DNA of 64,000 nt from JAUSIF01 sp040901465 (GCA_040901465.1 JBBDYN010000053.1:1-64000), one strand, 5' to 3'; shown: positions 1-8,044, numbered from the stretch's first letter. Notes: generated by a model from the sequence alone, not told the origin. Numbers and translations are program-made.

Positions 1-938
1 GACGGTCGAGATCAATATAGTTTGCCGCCTCTTCAGTCCGACGCTTCAGTTGCTCAATGCTTTCAAGCTGCGGCGTCTTGCTGCTGATGAGCCCAAGGAC
101 GACCCCCCTTCCATTTCGGCACGAAGCGCAAGGGCTTGAAATCGCCGGCGCGCGGGGTGTCAAACTCGAGCAAGAAATGATTGACGTCCGTGCCGGCGAA
201 AAACCTCTCGGCGACGGATTCATAGCCGCCTTCGGCAAGGTAATGGCCCTTGAAATTGCCGCGGCACATATGCACGCCGATCACGACGTCGGGCGGGCAA
301 TCGGCAACCGCCTCGTTGAGCGCATCGATATATAGATCGACGAGCGTGTCGGGATCGGCCCCCACCTTGCTCACGCGGTCGCGAATCACAGGGTCGCATA
401 GAAGCGCGATCGCGACCTCGTCAACTTGGACATAGCGGCAGCCTTCCTTGGCGAGCACGGCGATCTCTTCGCGGAACACCTTTCCCAGGTCAGCGAAGAA
501 GGCCTCAACATCCGCGTAGACGCCCGGCTCCGCAAATTCGCTGCACCGGTAGAAGTGCATGGTGGACGGCGACGGCAGCGTGATCTTGGGTGTGACCTTG
601 GTCACGTCGCGCAAGAAGCTGAACTCGTCGAGCGCGAGCGGCGCACGGCGGCGAACGCGCGCCGCCACGTGCGGGGCGACCTCGTGGCCGCGGTCGTCGC
701 GAAACTTGAAAATCGCCTTCCTGATTTCGAAGCCTTCGATACCTTCGACGAAGCGGCTCCAATAGGAGCCGCGCCGAAACTCGCCGTCGGTAACCACCGA
801 CACTCCGGCCCCTTCCTGCAGTTGAACAACCGCGCGAATGCTTTCGTCCTGAATGCGATTGAACTCCGAAGCCGAGAGATGTCCATTGGCATATTGTTTA
901 AAAGCTTGCCGGGGGGACTGGAACCTCCAACCAGGCAG
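1..938 (-). pseudogene. MetE-like (cobalamin-independent methionine synthase C-terminal family) remnant
   Basis: The minus-strand frame encodes a UROD/MetE-type barrel protein: VVTDGEFRRGSYW near the N-terminus, then VQVDEVAIALL, then HMCRGN, whose His and Cys fit the zinc/thiol site of this family. The family transfers methyl groups to thiols such as homocysteine. It appears broken twice. A run of six C at 103-108 shifts the frame: the coding sense continues to the window edge only if one base is removed, after which VVLGLISSKTPQLESIEQLKRR reads on. At the other end the frame closes with a stop at 939-941 and has no plausible start, so about 25 N-terminal residues seem to be lost at a junction with foreign sequence (955-1007). 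The poly-C shift could be a sequencing error; the 5' truncation is less easily explained that way. The 3' end lies outside the window. Confidence 0.7.
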
Positions 939-954
939 CTATGAGCGAAACTCG

Positions 955-1007
955 CGGCTCCTTGTTTGGCCGATCGATCGGACCTACGGCCGCGCGTTCT
1001 ATGCCCG
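955..1007 (-). repeat. 53-bp remnant of an NRPS adenylation domain
   Basis: These 53 bases match 13895-13947 inside the NRPS gene at 50 of 53 positions, in the same orientation. The minus strand reads GIERAAVGPIDRPNKEP, the segment just after the A8 core motif of an adenylation domain. Similarity stops abruptly on both sides. Either a second A-domain gene once lay here and was mostly deleted, or a short fragment was copied in. It abuts the broken MetE-like gene, so it probably marks a recombination junction. Confidence 0.8.
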
Positions 1008-1019
1008 ACGAAACTCTAC

Positions 1020-1035
1020 GAACTTTCGCAAGTTC
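1020..1035. promoter_or_regulatory. Inverted repeat GAACTT-N4-AAGTTC, copy 1
   Basis: A perfect 6-bp inverted repeat with a 4-bp spacer. With its flanks it forms an 18-mer that differs at one position from a copy 47 bp upstream of the NRPS start (15345-15360). The form suits a dimeric regulator such as a LuxR-type protein, but no regulator is encoded nearby, so the role is a guess. Confidence 0.35.
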
Positions 1036-1155
1036 AGATTGACCGAACGGCGGCGTAGATATGCTCGGGCGGCTCCGGCGTTCCTCGTTCGACAAGGAGC
1101 AAAAGCAGCGATCAGAACCAACTTCTATCCATTAGCCAAATGTTGTGCCGGTGTT

Positions 1156-1737
1156 CTACTCGCGCGCACCTTTCCGGCGCGCCAACCACTCCCCTCGCAA
1201 TAACCCGAATTGAATCATATCTATGCGAGTTCCATCGGACGTCATCGCGTGGCTGCGAAGCGTTCCTTCATGCCTGAAACCGAGTCGCTCGAGGGTATGT
1301 ATCACCGCAGCATTAGTCTGGCGCGTTTGCGCGTAGAGACGCTCGACCCCGGTGTTGCTGAACCAATAGTCGATGGTGGCCTTAGTCGTTTCCGCGTAAG
1401 CACCGCGTCCGCGCCAGCTCTTATCTCCGATGAGCGCATTCAGCATTCCTACATTGGCTCTGGAATAGTGTTGTATCCAACGCAATCCGATCGGTCGTGT
1501 TTCGCCGCGCGCCCAAATTCCCAGGCAGCGACGGTCACCGCGCTCGAGCTTGCGAAGAAGACGCCACCAATCGTACAATGACCGCTCTGCCGTCCCCCAC
1601 CCCATATTGACCATCATTTCGACATCGCGACTCCATCCGACGGTCTGGCGCGCAAATCTCCAAGGGCGAATGTTTCGGATGACGAACCGATCCGTTTCAA
1701 TGATGATGTCGGGGAGTCGGCGCCTCGAGAGCTTCAT
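1156..1737 (-). CDS. GNAT N-acetyltransferase, RimJ/RimL type
   Basis: A 193-residue GNAT protein. It begins with the typical strand IIIETDRFVIRNIRPW; the acetyl-CoA-binding loop is in the segment around GDKSWRGRGAYAETT (arginine/glycine-rich pyrophosphate loop), followed by NAAVIHTLERLGFRHEG, the usual end of the fold. Family members acylate amines of proteins, peptides or amino sugars. It lies downstream of the formyltransferase and precursor 1 on the same strand, so it may tailor the product of this locus. It resembles the other GNAT of the region (9380-9967) in its N-terminal strand, GDK-W loop and LL-EW end, so the two look like paralogues. The substrate is unknown. Confidence 0.8.
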   Translation of the reverse strand: MKLSRRRLPDIIIETDRFVIRNIRPWRFARQTVGWSRDVEMMVNMGWGTAERSLYDWWRLLRKLERGDRRCLGIWARGETRPIGLRWIQHYSRANVGMLNALIGDKSWRGRGAYAETTKATIDYWFSNTGVERLYAQTRQTNAAVIHTLERLGFRHEGTLRSHAMTSDGTRIDMIQFGLLRGEWLARRKGARE

Positions 1738-1855
1738 CCTAGTAGTGCTTCACTGACATCACTTGTGAATCTTCTCGGAACGAACGCCAAGGTTGACCCG
1801 ATGGCTTAAGCCGGTTTCCAACCGGTCGTACGGATTGACCTCCTCGCGCGATCAT

Positions 1856-2800
1856 TCACGTCGCCGGCGCCGCAATGTAGAGAGCGAACTCGCGTAGGCG
1901 CCGCCATGGGCCCAGAAAAGGCCGCTTCCCAACAACACGGATTCGGGCATCGGCTGCATCGAAGTCAATCGTAAATAAGCCGACCCGCGGGAGCTGCCCG
2001 CTTGGTGGCCCGAGCACCCGGCCAAAGCCGGTCACGCGCGGTGCTTCAAGGCCATCAATTTGAAGAGGCTTTCGCGCCGCAAGTGTGTCGCACCGCCAGC
2101 GGATTTCGTCGGCAGTCTGTCGGGCAGAGAGCTGCAGGTCGCGGCGGGTTACTCGGGGATAGGTAGCGCGCTCGGAATTTTGCGGCACGCTTCGAAGGGC
2201 GCCGGCGAGATAGCGCGGAAGATGTTCGGCCGTAATTCGGCCCGCAGCCATGGCAAGACCAAGATTGAATGCAGCGAGATTACGGTCGGCCGGAAACGCG
2301 ACGGGGCTCTGAGCGATGATGTCGCCCTCGTCGAGTCCTGCCGACATCACGTGCAGTGTCATTGCACCTTCCGTTTCGATGGTCCGGTCAAGGACCATCG
2401 CGACAATGGGGCTGGGGCCGCGATAGCGAGGCAACATCGCCGGATGAAAGTTGACGGCACGCCCGGAAAAGTGCGCGAGGAGATCGGGCGGCACGATGTT
2501 CGGGAAATAGACGCTGATCAAGACATCGGCGCTGGTTTGCTCGGCCGCGATCTTGGCGCCGGTCCAGGTGGCGAGTCGCGGTACCTCGACGATCGGGAAG
2601 CCGTGCCGCCGCGACAGTGCGGCCACGGACCAGCGCGGGACAAGCCGGCCCAGCCGCCGGTCGCGATTGCGCGATCCTGGAAACTTCAGTCGTCGATACC
2701 AGAACGCAGCGACCTCATGGCCGGCCGCCACCCACTCGCCAATTACGGCGCCTGCAACGGGCGTGAAGGCGCCAATGACCAAAGCTCGGTGTCGAAGCAT
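1856..2800 (-). CDS. Formyltransferase, methionyl-tRNA formyltransferase-like
   Basis: 314 residues with the formyltransferase fold. The catalytic Asn-His-Asp set is visible as N117 and H119 in NFHPAMLPRYRGPSPI and D160 in LDEGDI. The family moves a formyl group from 10-formyl-tetrahydrofolate to an amine: Met-tRNA, GAR, or an amino sugar. The N-terminal part is divergent and lacks the usual Fmt start, and the gene sits between a RiPP precursor and a GNAT gene rather than beside def, so a secondary-metabolite or sugar substrate is more likely than the initiator tRNA. The gene follows precursor 1 by 65 bp on the same strand and could share its transcript. Confidence 0.75.
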   Translation of the reverse strand: MLRHRALVIGAFTPVAGAVIGEWVAAGHEVAAFWYRRLKFPGSRNRDRRLGRLVPRWSVAALSRRHGFPIVEVPRLATWTGAKIAAEQTSADVLISVYFPNIVPPDLLAHFSGRAVNFHPAMLPRYRGPSPIVAMVLDRTIETEGAMTLHVMSAGLDEGDIIAQSPVAFPADRNLAAFNLGLAMAAGRITAEHLPRYLAGALRSVPQNSERATYPRVTRRDLQLSARQTADEIRWRCDTLAARKPLQIDGLEAPRVTGFGRVLGPPSGQLPRVGLFTIDFDAADARIRVVGKRPFLGPWRRLREFALYIAAPAT

Positions 2801-2865
2801 GCAAACGCCGCGGAACGCCCTGACGCCGGACGATCATCTCGAAGGATCTTCGAGGTCACCGCGAT

Positions 2866-2991
2866 TTAGGTGTCTTCTGCTGAGGCAGTGATTTCAGGTT
2901 TGCTGGTGATCCGCGCCAGCTTCTCCCGCCGTGTTAGCGTCGGACGCAAATACAACTTGCGTGCCACGGCGGTGACGTTCGTATCTGCCAT
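2866..2991 (-). CDS. Lasso-type RiPP precursor peptide 1
   Basis: A 41-residue peptide. The leader carries LYLRPTLTRREKLARIT, matching the Y-x-x-P-x-L-T-[KR]-R-x-K-L-x-x-[VI]-T pattern of the other precursors here and of lasso RiPP leaders recognised by PqqD-like proteins. The presumed core after the Thr is SKPEITASAEDT. I chose the ATG at 2991 over an upstream one at 3066 because GGAGG lies six bases before it. It is divergent from the cyclase gene. The core does not start with Gly, and Glu/Asp occur at positions 4, 10 and 11, so a standard 7-9 residue lasso ring is not obvious. High Ser/Thr content suits modification by the kinase-like domain encoded at 6587-8044. Confidence 0.7.
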   Translation of the reverse strand: MADTNVTAVARKLYLRPTLTRREKLARITSKPEITASAEDT

Positions 2992-3249
2992 GCCTATCCT
3001 CCGTTCAGGCTCCGCGACCGTTTCTCCGCTTTGGTCGCTTAGCCCTGCGGATCGCACCGTGTTCATCTGCGATGATGCGCATCCAAGAATTCAACTATTG
3101 TAGAGGCGCCGAGAGAGGTCAAGTCAAACGCCGGAATCCGGTAGCACTGTGGCCGATTGGCAACATCGGATCAATCTCATTAAAGAGACCGAATTTCCGT
3201 TTCGCGAGCGTGAATTCGGAAAACTCAGGCGGTTAAACAGAGGAACGGC

Positions 3250-4794
3250 ATGGCCTTTCGATTGTCATTGGCGGCTTCCGAAGAGCTTCCTCCCCTTGGC
3301 TGGACTGCGACTGTCGACCGCGACAGCCGGCATGTACGCGTTGTCATGGGCATGGCTGTAGAAAGCGACAGCGACGGCATCGTGGCCGGCGCCTGGTCAA
3401 GCCCGTTCGCCCGCGGCGGCATGGCAGACGCGGTCACATGCTGTGGATCCGGTCTGCAGACCTGCGCCGATTCCTTGATTGTGGTCTGCGGCAACGCCGG
3501 CGCCGACGTGATTTTTGTACACCGCGTCACGGACCGGTTGACGATCGGCAACTCGCTGCCGCTGGTGCTCGCCGCTGCGGACGATCGCCCGCGGGTCCGC
3601 TACGCGTTCTACAGCAACGATCTTTTTTCGATCTATTTCGGCCCCACAAATCTTCGCACGGCTCTGCCAATGACAAACGGCGCCGTATCCGCTTTCTTTA
3701 GCCAGTTCGAAGTTTCTGCCGACCTTACAATGCGGGAGCGCCGATGGCCCCTCGCGCCGCGTTTTTCCAATTTTGCCGAATATCGCTCCTTTCTTGTCCA
3801 ACAGACGGCCGCCGTTTTTTCTAACGCATCGGACCCGTCTCGCAAGGTCCGGTACCAGCCGATCGCCGCGGTTTCAGCCGGCTACGATGCTCCGGCTTCA
3901 GCGGTCATTGCTCGCGACACCGGCTGCACAGACGCGTACACATTCCGTCAATCGATGGTATCGAAGGGTGAGCCTGACGACAGCGGAGAGGCGATAGCGC
4001 GCGAACTCGGTTTGTCGGTCGCGGCCTTCGATACCTTCGCCTATCGTGGGCGTACCGACTTGCCCGAAGTCACGTTTGCCTCAGCGGGTTTCGGGGGCGG
4101 TCGAGTCCACCATGCGGGCCACGAAGAAGTGTTTCGTAAGCGCATAGTAGTAGGAGGTGGCGGGGGCGATCGCATCTGGCAGCGTGAATTCAGGCTTCCT
4201 GGGCCCCATCACCTGCCGATGTACCTTGGCGGATACAGTGCGACAAAGTTCTTTCTCGAGCTGCCCGCATTGATGCTGGCCGTCCCTGCGATCGGGATCA
4301 CGAGCTTCGAAGACATCGGCCGGATCAGCCGCTCCTCGGAAATGCGGCCTTGGTCCGTCGGCGGCTGGTATGACCGGCCGATGGCCCGGCGGCTGCTCGA
4401 GGAAGCTGGTGTGGCGCGCGGAAATTTCGCACGCGGCAAGCTGCGGATAGCTCTCGGTTACGAATTCCCGATCCGGAAAGTCCCGGCACTCAACGAGTAT
4501 CTGTCGCCGCGAAGCTTGGCCGATTTCGAGCGTTGGTTCTCGAAAGCGCGGCCGATGGCGAGTCCGGGGGTCGCTCTTCACAACTTTGCAGAGGCAACGC
4601 TCGGCCGCATTGTCTGGTCGAAAAAGCTCACGCGCGGCCTGAGAAAGATTGGTGTTCGATGGCCGTCAGGCAAGGGGCCGTTGCGGCACCTGCGGTCACC
4701 GATCCGAAAGAATGCGTTCGTTTTTCAGTGGGCCGTCGAAAAGGAGATCGCCCGGTATCAGAAGGCGCTCGCAGCAAGGACATTCCGAAATTGA
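3250..4794 (+). CDS. Asparagine synthetase-like lasso cyclase
   Basis: 514 residues. The ATP-pyrophosphatase half shows a modified PPi loop, SAGYD at 209-213, and VVGGGGGDRIW at 300-310, the counterpart of the Gly-rich Asp motif in asparagine synthetases. The C-terminal half has EMRPWSVGGWYDRP, a motif I associate with asparagine synthetase-like proteins of RiPP and surface-polymer loci. The N-terminal domain does not begin with the nucleophilic Cys of a glutaminase, as expected for lasso cyclases, which adenylate a side-chain carboxylate and close the macrolactam on the core N-terminus. GAGGA seven bases upstream supports the start. Context with PqqD-like, B2-like and precursor genes supports the call; family assignment is firmer than the exact reaction. 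Confidence 0.72.
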   Translation: MAFRLSLAASEELPPLGWTATVDRDSRHVRVVMGMAVESDSDGIVAGAWSSPFARGGMADAVTCCGSGLQTCADSLIVVCGNAGADVIFVHRVTDRLTIGNSLPLVLAAADDRPRVRYAFYSNDLFSIYFGPTNLRTALPMTNGAVSAFFSQFEVSADLTMRERRWPLAPRFSNFAEYRSFLVQQTAAVFSNASDPSRKVRYQPIAAVSAGYDAPASAVIARDTGCTDAYTFRQSMVSKGEPDDSGEAIARELGLSVAAFDTFAYRGRTDLPEVTFASAGFGGGRVHHAGHEEVFRKRIVVGGGGGDRIWQREFRLPGPHHLPMYLGGYSATKFFLELPALMLAVPAIGITSFEDIGRISRSSEMRPWSVGGWYDRPMARRLLEEAGVARGNFARGKLRIALGYEFPIRKVPALNEYLSPRSLADFERWFSKARPMASPGVALHNFAEATLGRIVWSKKLTRGLRKIGVRWPSGKGPLRHLRSPIRKNAFVFQWAVEKEIARYQKALAARTFRN

Positions 4795-4817
4795 TTGTCC
4801 GCTTGCCGGCCGTTCCG

Positions 4818-5581
4818 ACCGCTTTCGACACTTTCGCATATCGCACCCGTACTGATTGCCCGGAAATCGTATTTGCTTCCGCTGGCTTCGGAGGCGGTGA
4901 CACCCACCTAGCCGGCCATGAGGACACGTTTCGCGAACGCATCGTTGTGGGCGGCGGCGGCGGCGACCGCATCTGGGATGCCCATTTCAGAATATCCGGA
5001 GCGCAGCACCTGCCAACGTATCTCGGCGGATACACGGCGACAAAATATTTTCTCGAACTGCTCGCGCTGATGCTGGCGGTCCCGGCGATCGGAGTAACGA
5101 GCTTCGAAGACATCGGGCGCATCAGCCGCTCAGCCGAGATGCGACCCTGGCTCGTCGCATCGTCGAAGAAGCCGGTGTCTCGCGTGGAAGTTTCGCGCAG
5201 CGCAAGCGGCTGATATCGTCCACTTACGAAGAGCCGCGCAGGAAAATTTCGCCTCTCGCCACTTATTTCTCGTCGCGCAGCATGGCGGATTTCGAACACT
5301 GGTTCTCACAGACAAGGCGCACAACCAGCCCTCAAATCGCGCTTCACAATCTGGCGCAGACGACTATCGGTCGCCTCGTCTGGTCAAAAAAACTCGCTCG
5401 TTGGCTTGGAGCGCTTTGTGTTCATTGGCCGCCGGCGCCAGGACGACTATGGCACTTGCGGATGCCAATCCGAAAGAGCGCGTTTGTGTTCCAATGGGCG
5501 GTCGAGCGGGAAATCGAGAAATATCAGATGGCACTCGCCGATGCGCGCGAACACACCCAGCCGGCCTCCGTTGATCATTAA
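4818..5581 (+). pseudogene. Truncated, frameshifted second copy of the lasso cyclase
   Basis: This stretch repeats the C-terminal half of the upstream cyclase: AFDTFAYR, FASAGFGGG, GGGGGDRIW, SFEDIGRISRS and finally FVFQWAVE are all present. It lacks the first 255 or so residues including the PPi loop. Near 5150 a deletion of about 31 bp between two TGG triplets removes the SVGGWYDRP segment and shifts the frame; reading resumes as LARRIVEEAGVSRG in the next frame. It is therefore not expected to make a working enzyme. It starts within about 25 bp of the intact gene's stop, consistent with a tandem duplication followed by decay. Confidence 0.85.
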
Positions 5582-5639
5582 ACGCTGGGATATTCGCCGG
5601 ACATTCAGAGGCAATGCCAACGCGAAGGTGCCAGATCTT

Positions 5640-5886
5640 CTAAATCGGGTCCCCCGTGATAAGTTCTTCGTCACCGGTAACACGAGCCAGCTTGTCGCGC
5701 TTGGTGAGCTTCGGCCGAGCATNNNNNNNNNNNNNNNNNNNNNNNNNNNNNNNNNNNNNNNNNNNNNNNNNNNNNNNNNNNNNNNNNNNNNNNNNNNNNN
5801 NNNNNNNNNNNNNNNNNNNNNNATGGCTTGCGTACGACCGGACCCGCGGCGCTGGCGGCGGCGTGGCCTGCTTCTTGACGTTCCAT
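5640..5886 (-). CDS. Lasso-type RiPP precursor peptide 2, interrupted by assembly gap
   Basis: With the 100 Ns removed, the two flanks join exactly in frame and give a 48-residue precursor starting MERQEAGHAAASAAGP, with leader YARPKLTKRDKLARVT and presumed core GDEELITGDPI. GGGAG five bases before the ATG supports the start. The leader matches precursor 3 except for one silent change; the core differs. If cleavage falls after the Thr, Gly1 and Asp9 would be placed for a nine-residue macrolactam, but only two residues would remain as tail. The gap may hide further copies, so the two halves could belong to different precursor genes. Confidence 0.65.
5723..5822. other. Assembly gap of 100 N
   Basis: Exactly 100 N, the usual placeholder for unknown length. 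It sits inside a near-identical tandem repeat, where assemblers typically break. The true sequence may be nothing at all or one or more further repeat units. Confidence 0.95.
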
Positions 5887-5924
5887 TTGAACTCCCAATG
5901 ATTTCCGAGCAGCGTTCATGCCGC

Positions 5925-6074
5925 TCAGCCGATCTTTTCCCCCGTGATAACTTCGGCGTCACCGGTAACACGAGCCAGCTTGTCGCGCTTGGTGAGCTTC
6001 GGCCGAGCATATGGCTTGCGTACGACCGGACCCGCGGCGCTGGCGGCGGCGTGGCCTGCTTCTTGCCGTTCCAT
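5925..6074 (-). CDS. Lasso-type RiPP precursor peptide 3
   Basis: 49 residues: an alanine-rich N-terminus, then the leader block YARPKLTKRDKLARVT and presumed core GDAEVITGEKIG. The start at 6074 is preferred to 6107 because GGGAG lies five bases before it, while the upstream ATG has no ribosome site. If cut after the Thr, Gly1 and Glu9 could form a nine-residue ring with a three-residue tail, shorter than in characterised lasso peptides. All four precursors share a short Ile-Thr element in the core. It is transcribed opposite to the neighbouring cyclase and PqqD-like genes, so it has its own promoter, not identified. Confidence 0.72.
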   Translation of the reverse strand: MERQEAGHAAASAAGPVVRKPYARPKLTKRDKLARVTGDAEVITGEKIG

Positions 6075-6293
6075 TTGAACTCCCAATGATTTCCGAGCAG
6101 CGTTCATGCACGGCGCACGACCGTCAAGGCCAAATCCCGAAGTTCCTACAGTAGTTGCAGATCGGCAACACGGGCAATTCCACATGTCCGCGTCGTATTT
6201 GCAAGCTCTTCCTCATCATACTGAGGACGCCCGTCGTTGCCGGCTGTCCTCAACCGGGGTAGGCAAGTGCTCGATGCCTTCCCGAGGCGCTAC

Positions 6294-6590
6294 ATGATCA
6301 ACTTGCGCACGAAGCTCCAGCTTTCGCCGGACGTCACATTCCGGTCGCTCGGCGACGGACAGGGCGCGGTTGTCGTAGAGACCAAGACCGGCCAACTCTA
6401 TACGTGCAACGATACGACCACTGCCTTTCTGGAAGCGCTCGATGGAACGCGCACGCTTGGGGAAATCGTCGACGAGCTGCACTGCATTTTTGACGTAGAC
6501 CAGCCGGTGCTTGAATCCGACCTCAACGATATCGCGGGCGAACTCCTGAACAACGGGTTGATCACACCGATCCCGCCGCACCGCCCGTGA
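6294..6590 (+). CDS. PqqD-family leader-recognition protein (lasso B1)
   Basis: A 98-residue stand-alone RiPP recognition element of the PqqD fold: FRSLGDGQGAVVVETKTGQLYTCNDTTTAFLEAL followed by the helical TLGEIVDELH segment. Such proteins bind the Y-x-x-P-x-L part of the leader and deliver it to the peptidase and cyclase. The ATG at 6294 is chosen because GAGG lies seven bases upstream and the domain starts there. Its TGA overlaps the GTG start of the B2-kinase gene, so the two are translationally coupled. Confidence 0.82.
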   Translation: MINLRTKLQLSPDVTFRSLGDGQGAVVVETKTGQLYTCNDTTTAFLEALDGTRTLGEIVDELHCIFDVDQPVLESDLNDIAGELLNNGLITPIPPHRP

Positions 6591-8044
6591 GTTCAGTCGT
6601 GAAGATGCTGTTGTTCCGGCCGCATCTTTGGATCGCCGCTCGCTGGCTCCCGGTCGGCGCGAAACGCCGGTCCATCGAACAACTCTTGGCGAGGGCCATG
6701 CCGCTCGGCGGATACGCGCCCTACCGCGGGCTCGATCCGGAGCTAATTCTCGCTGCGGTACGTGCAACAACCGCACGACCGTGGCGGATGCGCGGGCGCC
6801 GCTGCCTTCGCGAGGGCCTTCTCGGATTCCGATTTCTGCGGCTTGCCGGCTTCGCTCCGGTGCTGCACTTCGGCGTAGAACCGGAATCTGTCTCGACCGA
6901 CCATCTACGCGCCCATTGCTGGATCACTCTCGCCGATTCTTGCGTGCTCAACCCGCCTAGCGACACCATGGTCAGGCTCTTTTCGTGGGACGGCGAAAAA
7001 AGATTGGCGCCGTCAACGCTTGAGTCGACCAACAGCCTCATAGCCGCTTCGCGGTCCTACAATCTCAACGGACTGACGCTCAGCGTAATCGCGCCGGATC
7101 AGGCGCTTTGCGCCTGCTTGGAGTCTTTCCTCGCGCCACTCGCCGTGGACGCCCGGATCGCTACAGGATGGGAGGTGCGAATCAGCCGCGAGGACACGCT
7201 GCCTAACTTGCAAGCGGGAGAGTTGGTCTGGGAGGGAGACCTGCCCGAAGGACTCCCAGCCGTCATGCGGCGCGACGGCGCTGACCGGAATCTGCTGGTT
7301 CGTGATCATCTCGCGCTTTCCACCGACCGACGAAGAAAGAGGATCGACGTGGTAGTCCGGCCGGGACGCGAAAAGACACTGCGCGGAACGCCAAGCGTCA
7401 GTATCGTGGCTGAGATCATCCGGGGGAGCGGGCTCTTCCTTACTCACTCCGCTTGTCTGCTGTTGCCGAGGACCGACGAATGTATCCTCATCTTTGCACC
7501 GAGCGGAACGGGTAAGACGACCACCTCATTGGCCTTGGCGCGAAGCGGATGGCGCCTGGTTGGCGACGATGCCACCATCCTACAGATGCATGGCACGGAG
7601 CTTCGCGTATGGGCGCTACCGCGGGGACTCACCGTCCATCGTCGAACCGAGGAACTGCTTCCCTGGTTAACGGACGCAATCAATCCGTGGGCTGGCAAAG
7701 CCGAACAGTCCGTACCCCTCCGCAGCGTTTCGCCGTTCATCGGCCATGCAACCCCGGTACCGCGCCGCTGCCGCGCAACGGTAATGTTGGATATGCCAAA
7801 CGGCTCCGCGCATATGGTTTTCCCCATAGACCGCAGCGAAGCCTTATTGCGGATACTTTCGGACAACTTGCGGATCGCACCGGACGGGATGGGCGACTAT
7901 GATCGCAGCTTGCTCGACGCCTTCGCCGCATTAGTGAAGCACACGATGTTGCTTCGATTGAGCGTTGGTCCCGATCTGCAGTCGCTTGGATCGTACCTGA
8001 CGGGGCGCGTTCAGCCGATCATATCCGACAGCCCTGCCGCTTAA
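6587..8044 (+). CDS. Lasso leader peptidase (B2) fused to HPr kinase-like domain
   Basis: 485 residues. Residues 1-130 are a transglutaminase-like leader peptidase of the lasso B2 family: C73 in RRCLREGLLG, H110 in AHCWI and D117 form the expected Cys-His-Asp set. Residues about 250-485 resemble HPr kinase/phosphorylase: P-loop APSGTGKT at 304-311, GDD at 326-328. In the paeninodin-type lasso loci a separate kinase of this family phosphorylates a Ser of the precursor; here the two functions are in one chain. The GTG start overlaps the stop of the PqqD-like gene. Residues 130-250 are a linker I do not recognise. The fusion is seen directly and no stop or shift separates the parts. Confidence 0.78.
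   Translation: MSSVVKMLLFRPHLWIAARWLPVGAKRRSIEQLLARAMPLGGYAPYRGLDPELILAAVRATTARPWRMRGRRCLREGLLGFRFLRLAGFAPVLHFGVEPESVSTDHLRAHCWITLADSCVLNPPSDTMVRLFSWDGEKRLAPSTLESTNSLIAASRSYNLNGLTLSVIAPDQALCACLESFLAPLAVDARIATGWEVRISREDTLPNLQAGELVWEGDLPEGLPAVMRRDGADRNLLVRDHLALSTDRRRKRIDVVVRPGREKTLRGTPSVSIVAEIIRGSGLFLTHSACLLLPRTDECILIFAPSGTGKTTTSLALARSGWRLVGDDATILQMHGTELRVWALPRGLTVHRRTEELLPWLTDAINPWAGKAEQSVPLRSVSPFIGHATPVPRRCRATVMLDMPNGSAHMVFPIDRSEALLRILSDNLRIAPDGMGDYDRSLLDAFAALVKHTMLLRLSVGPDLQSLGSYLTGRVQPIISDSPAA

Larger units (their letters stand above)
5651..6109. repeat. Tandem 171-bp direct repeat carrying precursor genes
   Basis: Copy one is 5651-5722 plus 5823-5921 (171 bases without the Ns) and copy two is 5939-6109 (171 bases). 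They differ at only four positions. Three of these fall in the codons just after the leader Thr and all change amino acids (Glu to Ala, Leu to Val); the fourth is silent in the leader. Beyond 5651 and 5939 the last core codons diverge completely. Confidence 0.85.

Noticed and set aside
893..905. Possible second frameshift at TTTTAAA in the MetE-like gene
   Set aside because: The main frame continues upstream to 938 without a shift and gives plausible family sequence (SPRQAFKQYANG), so truncation explains it better.
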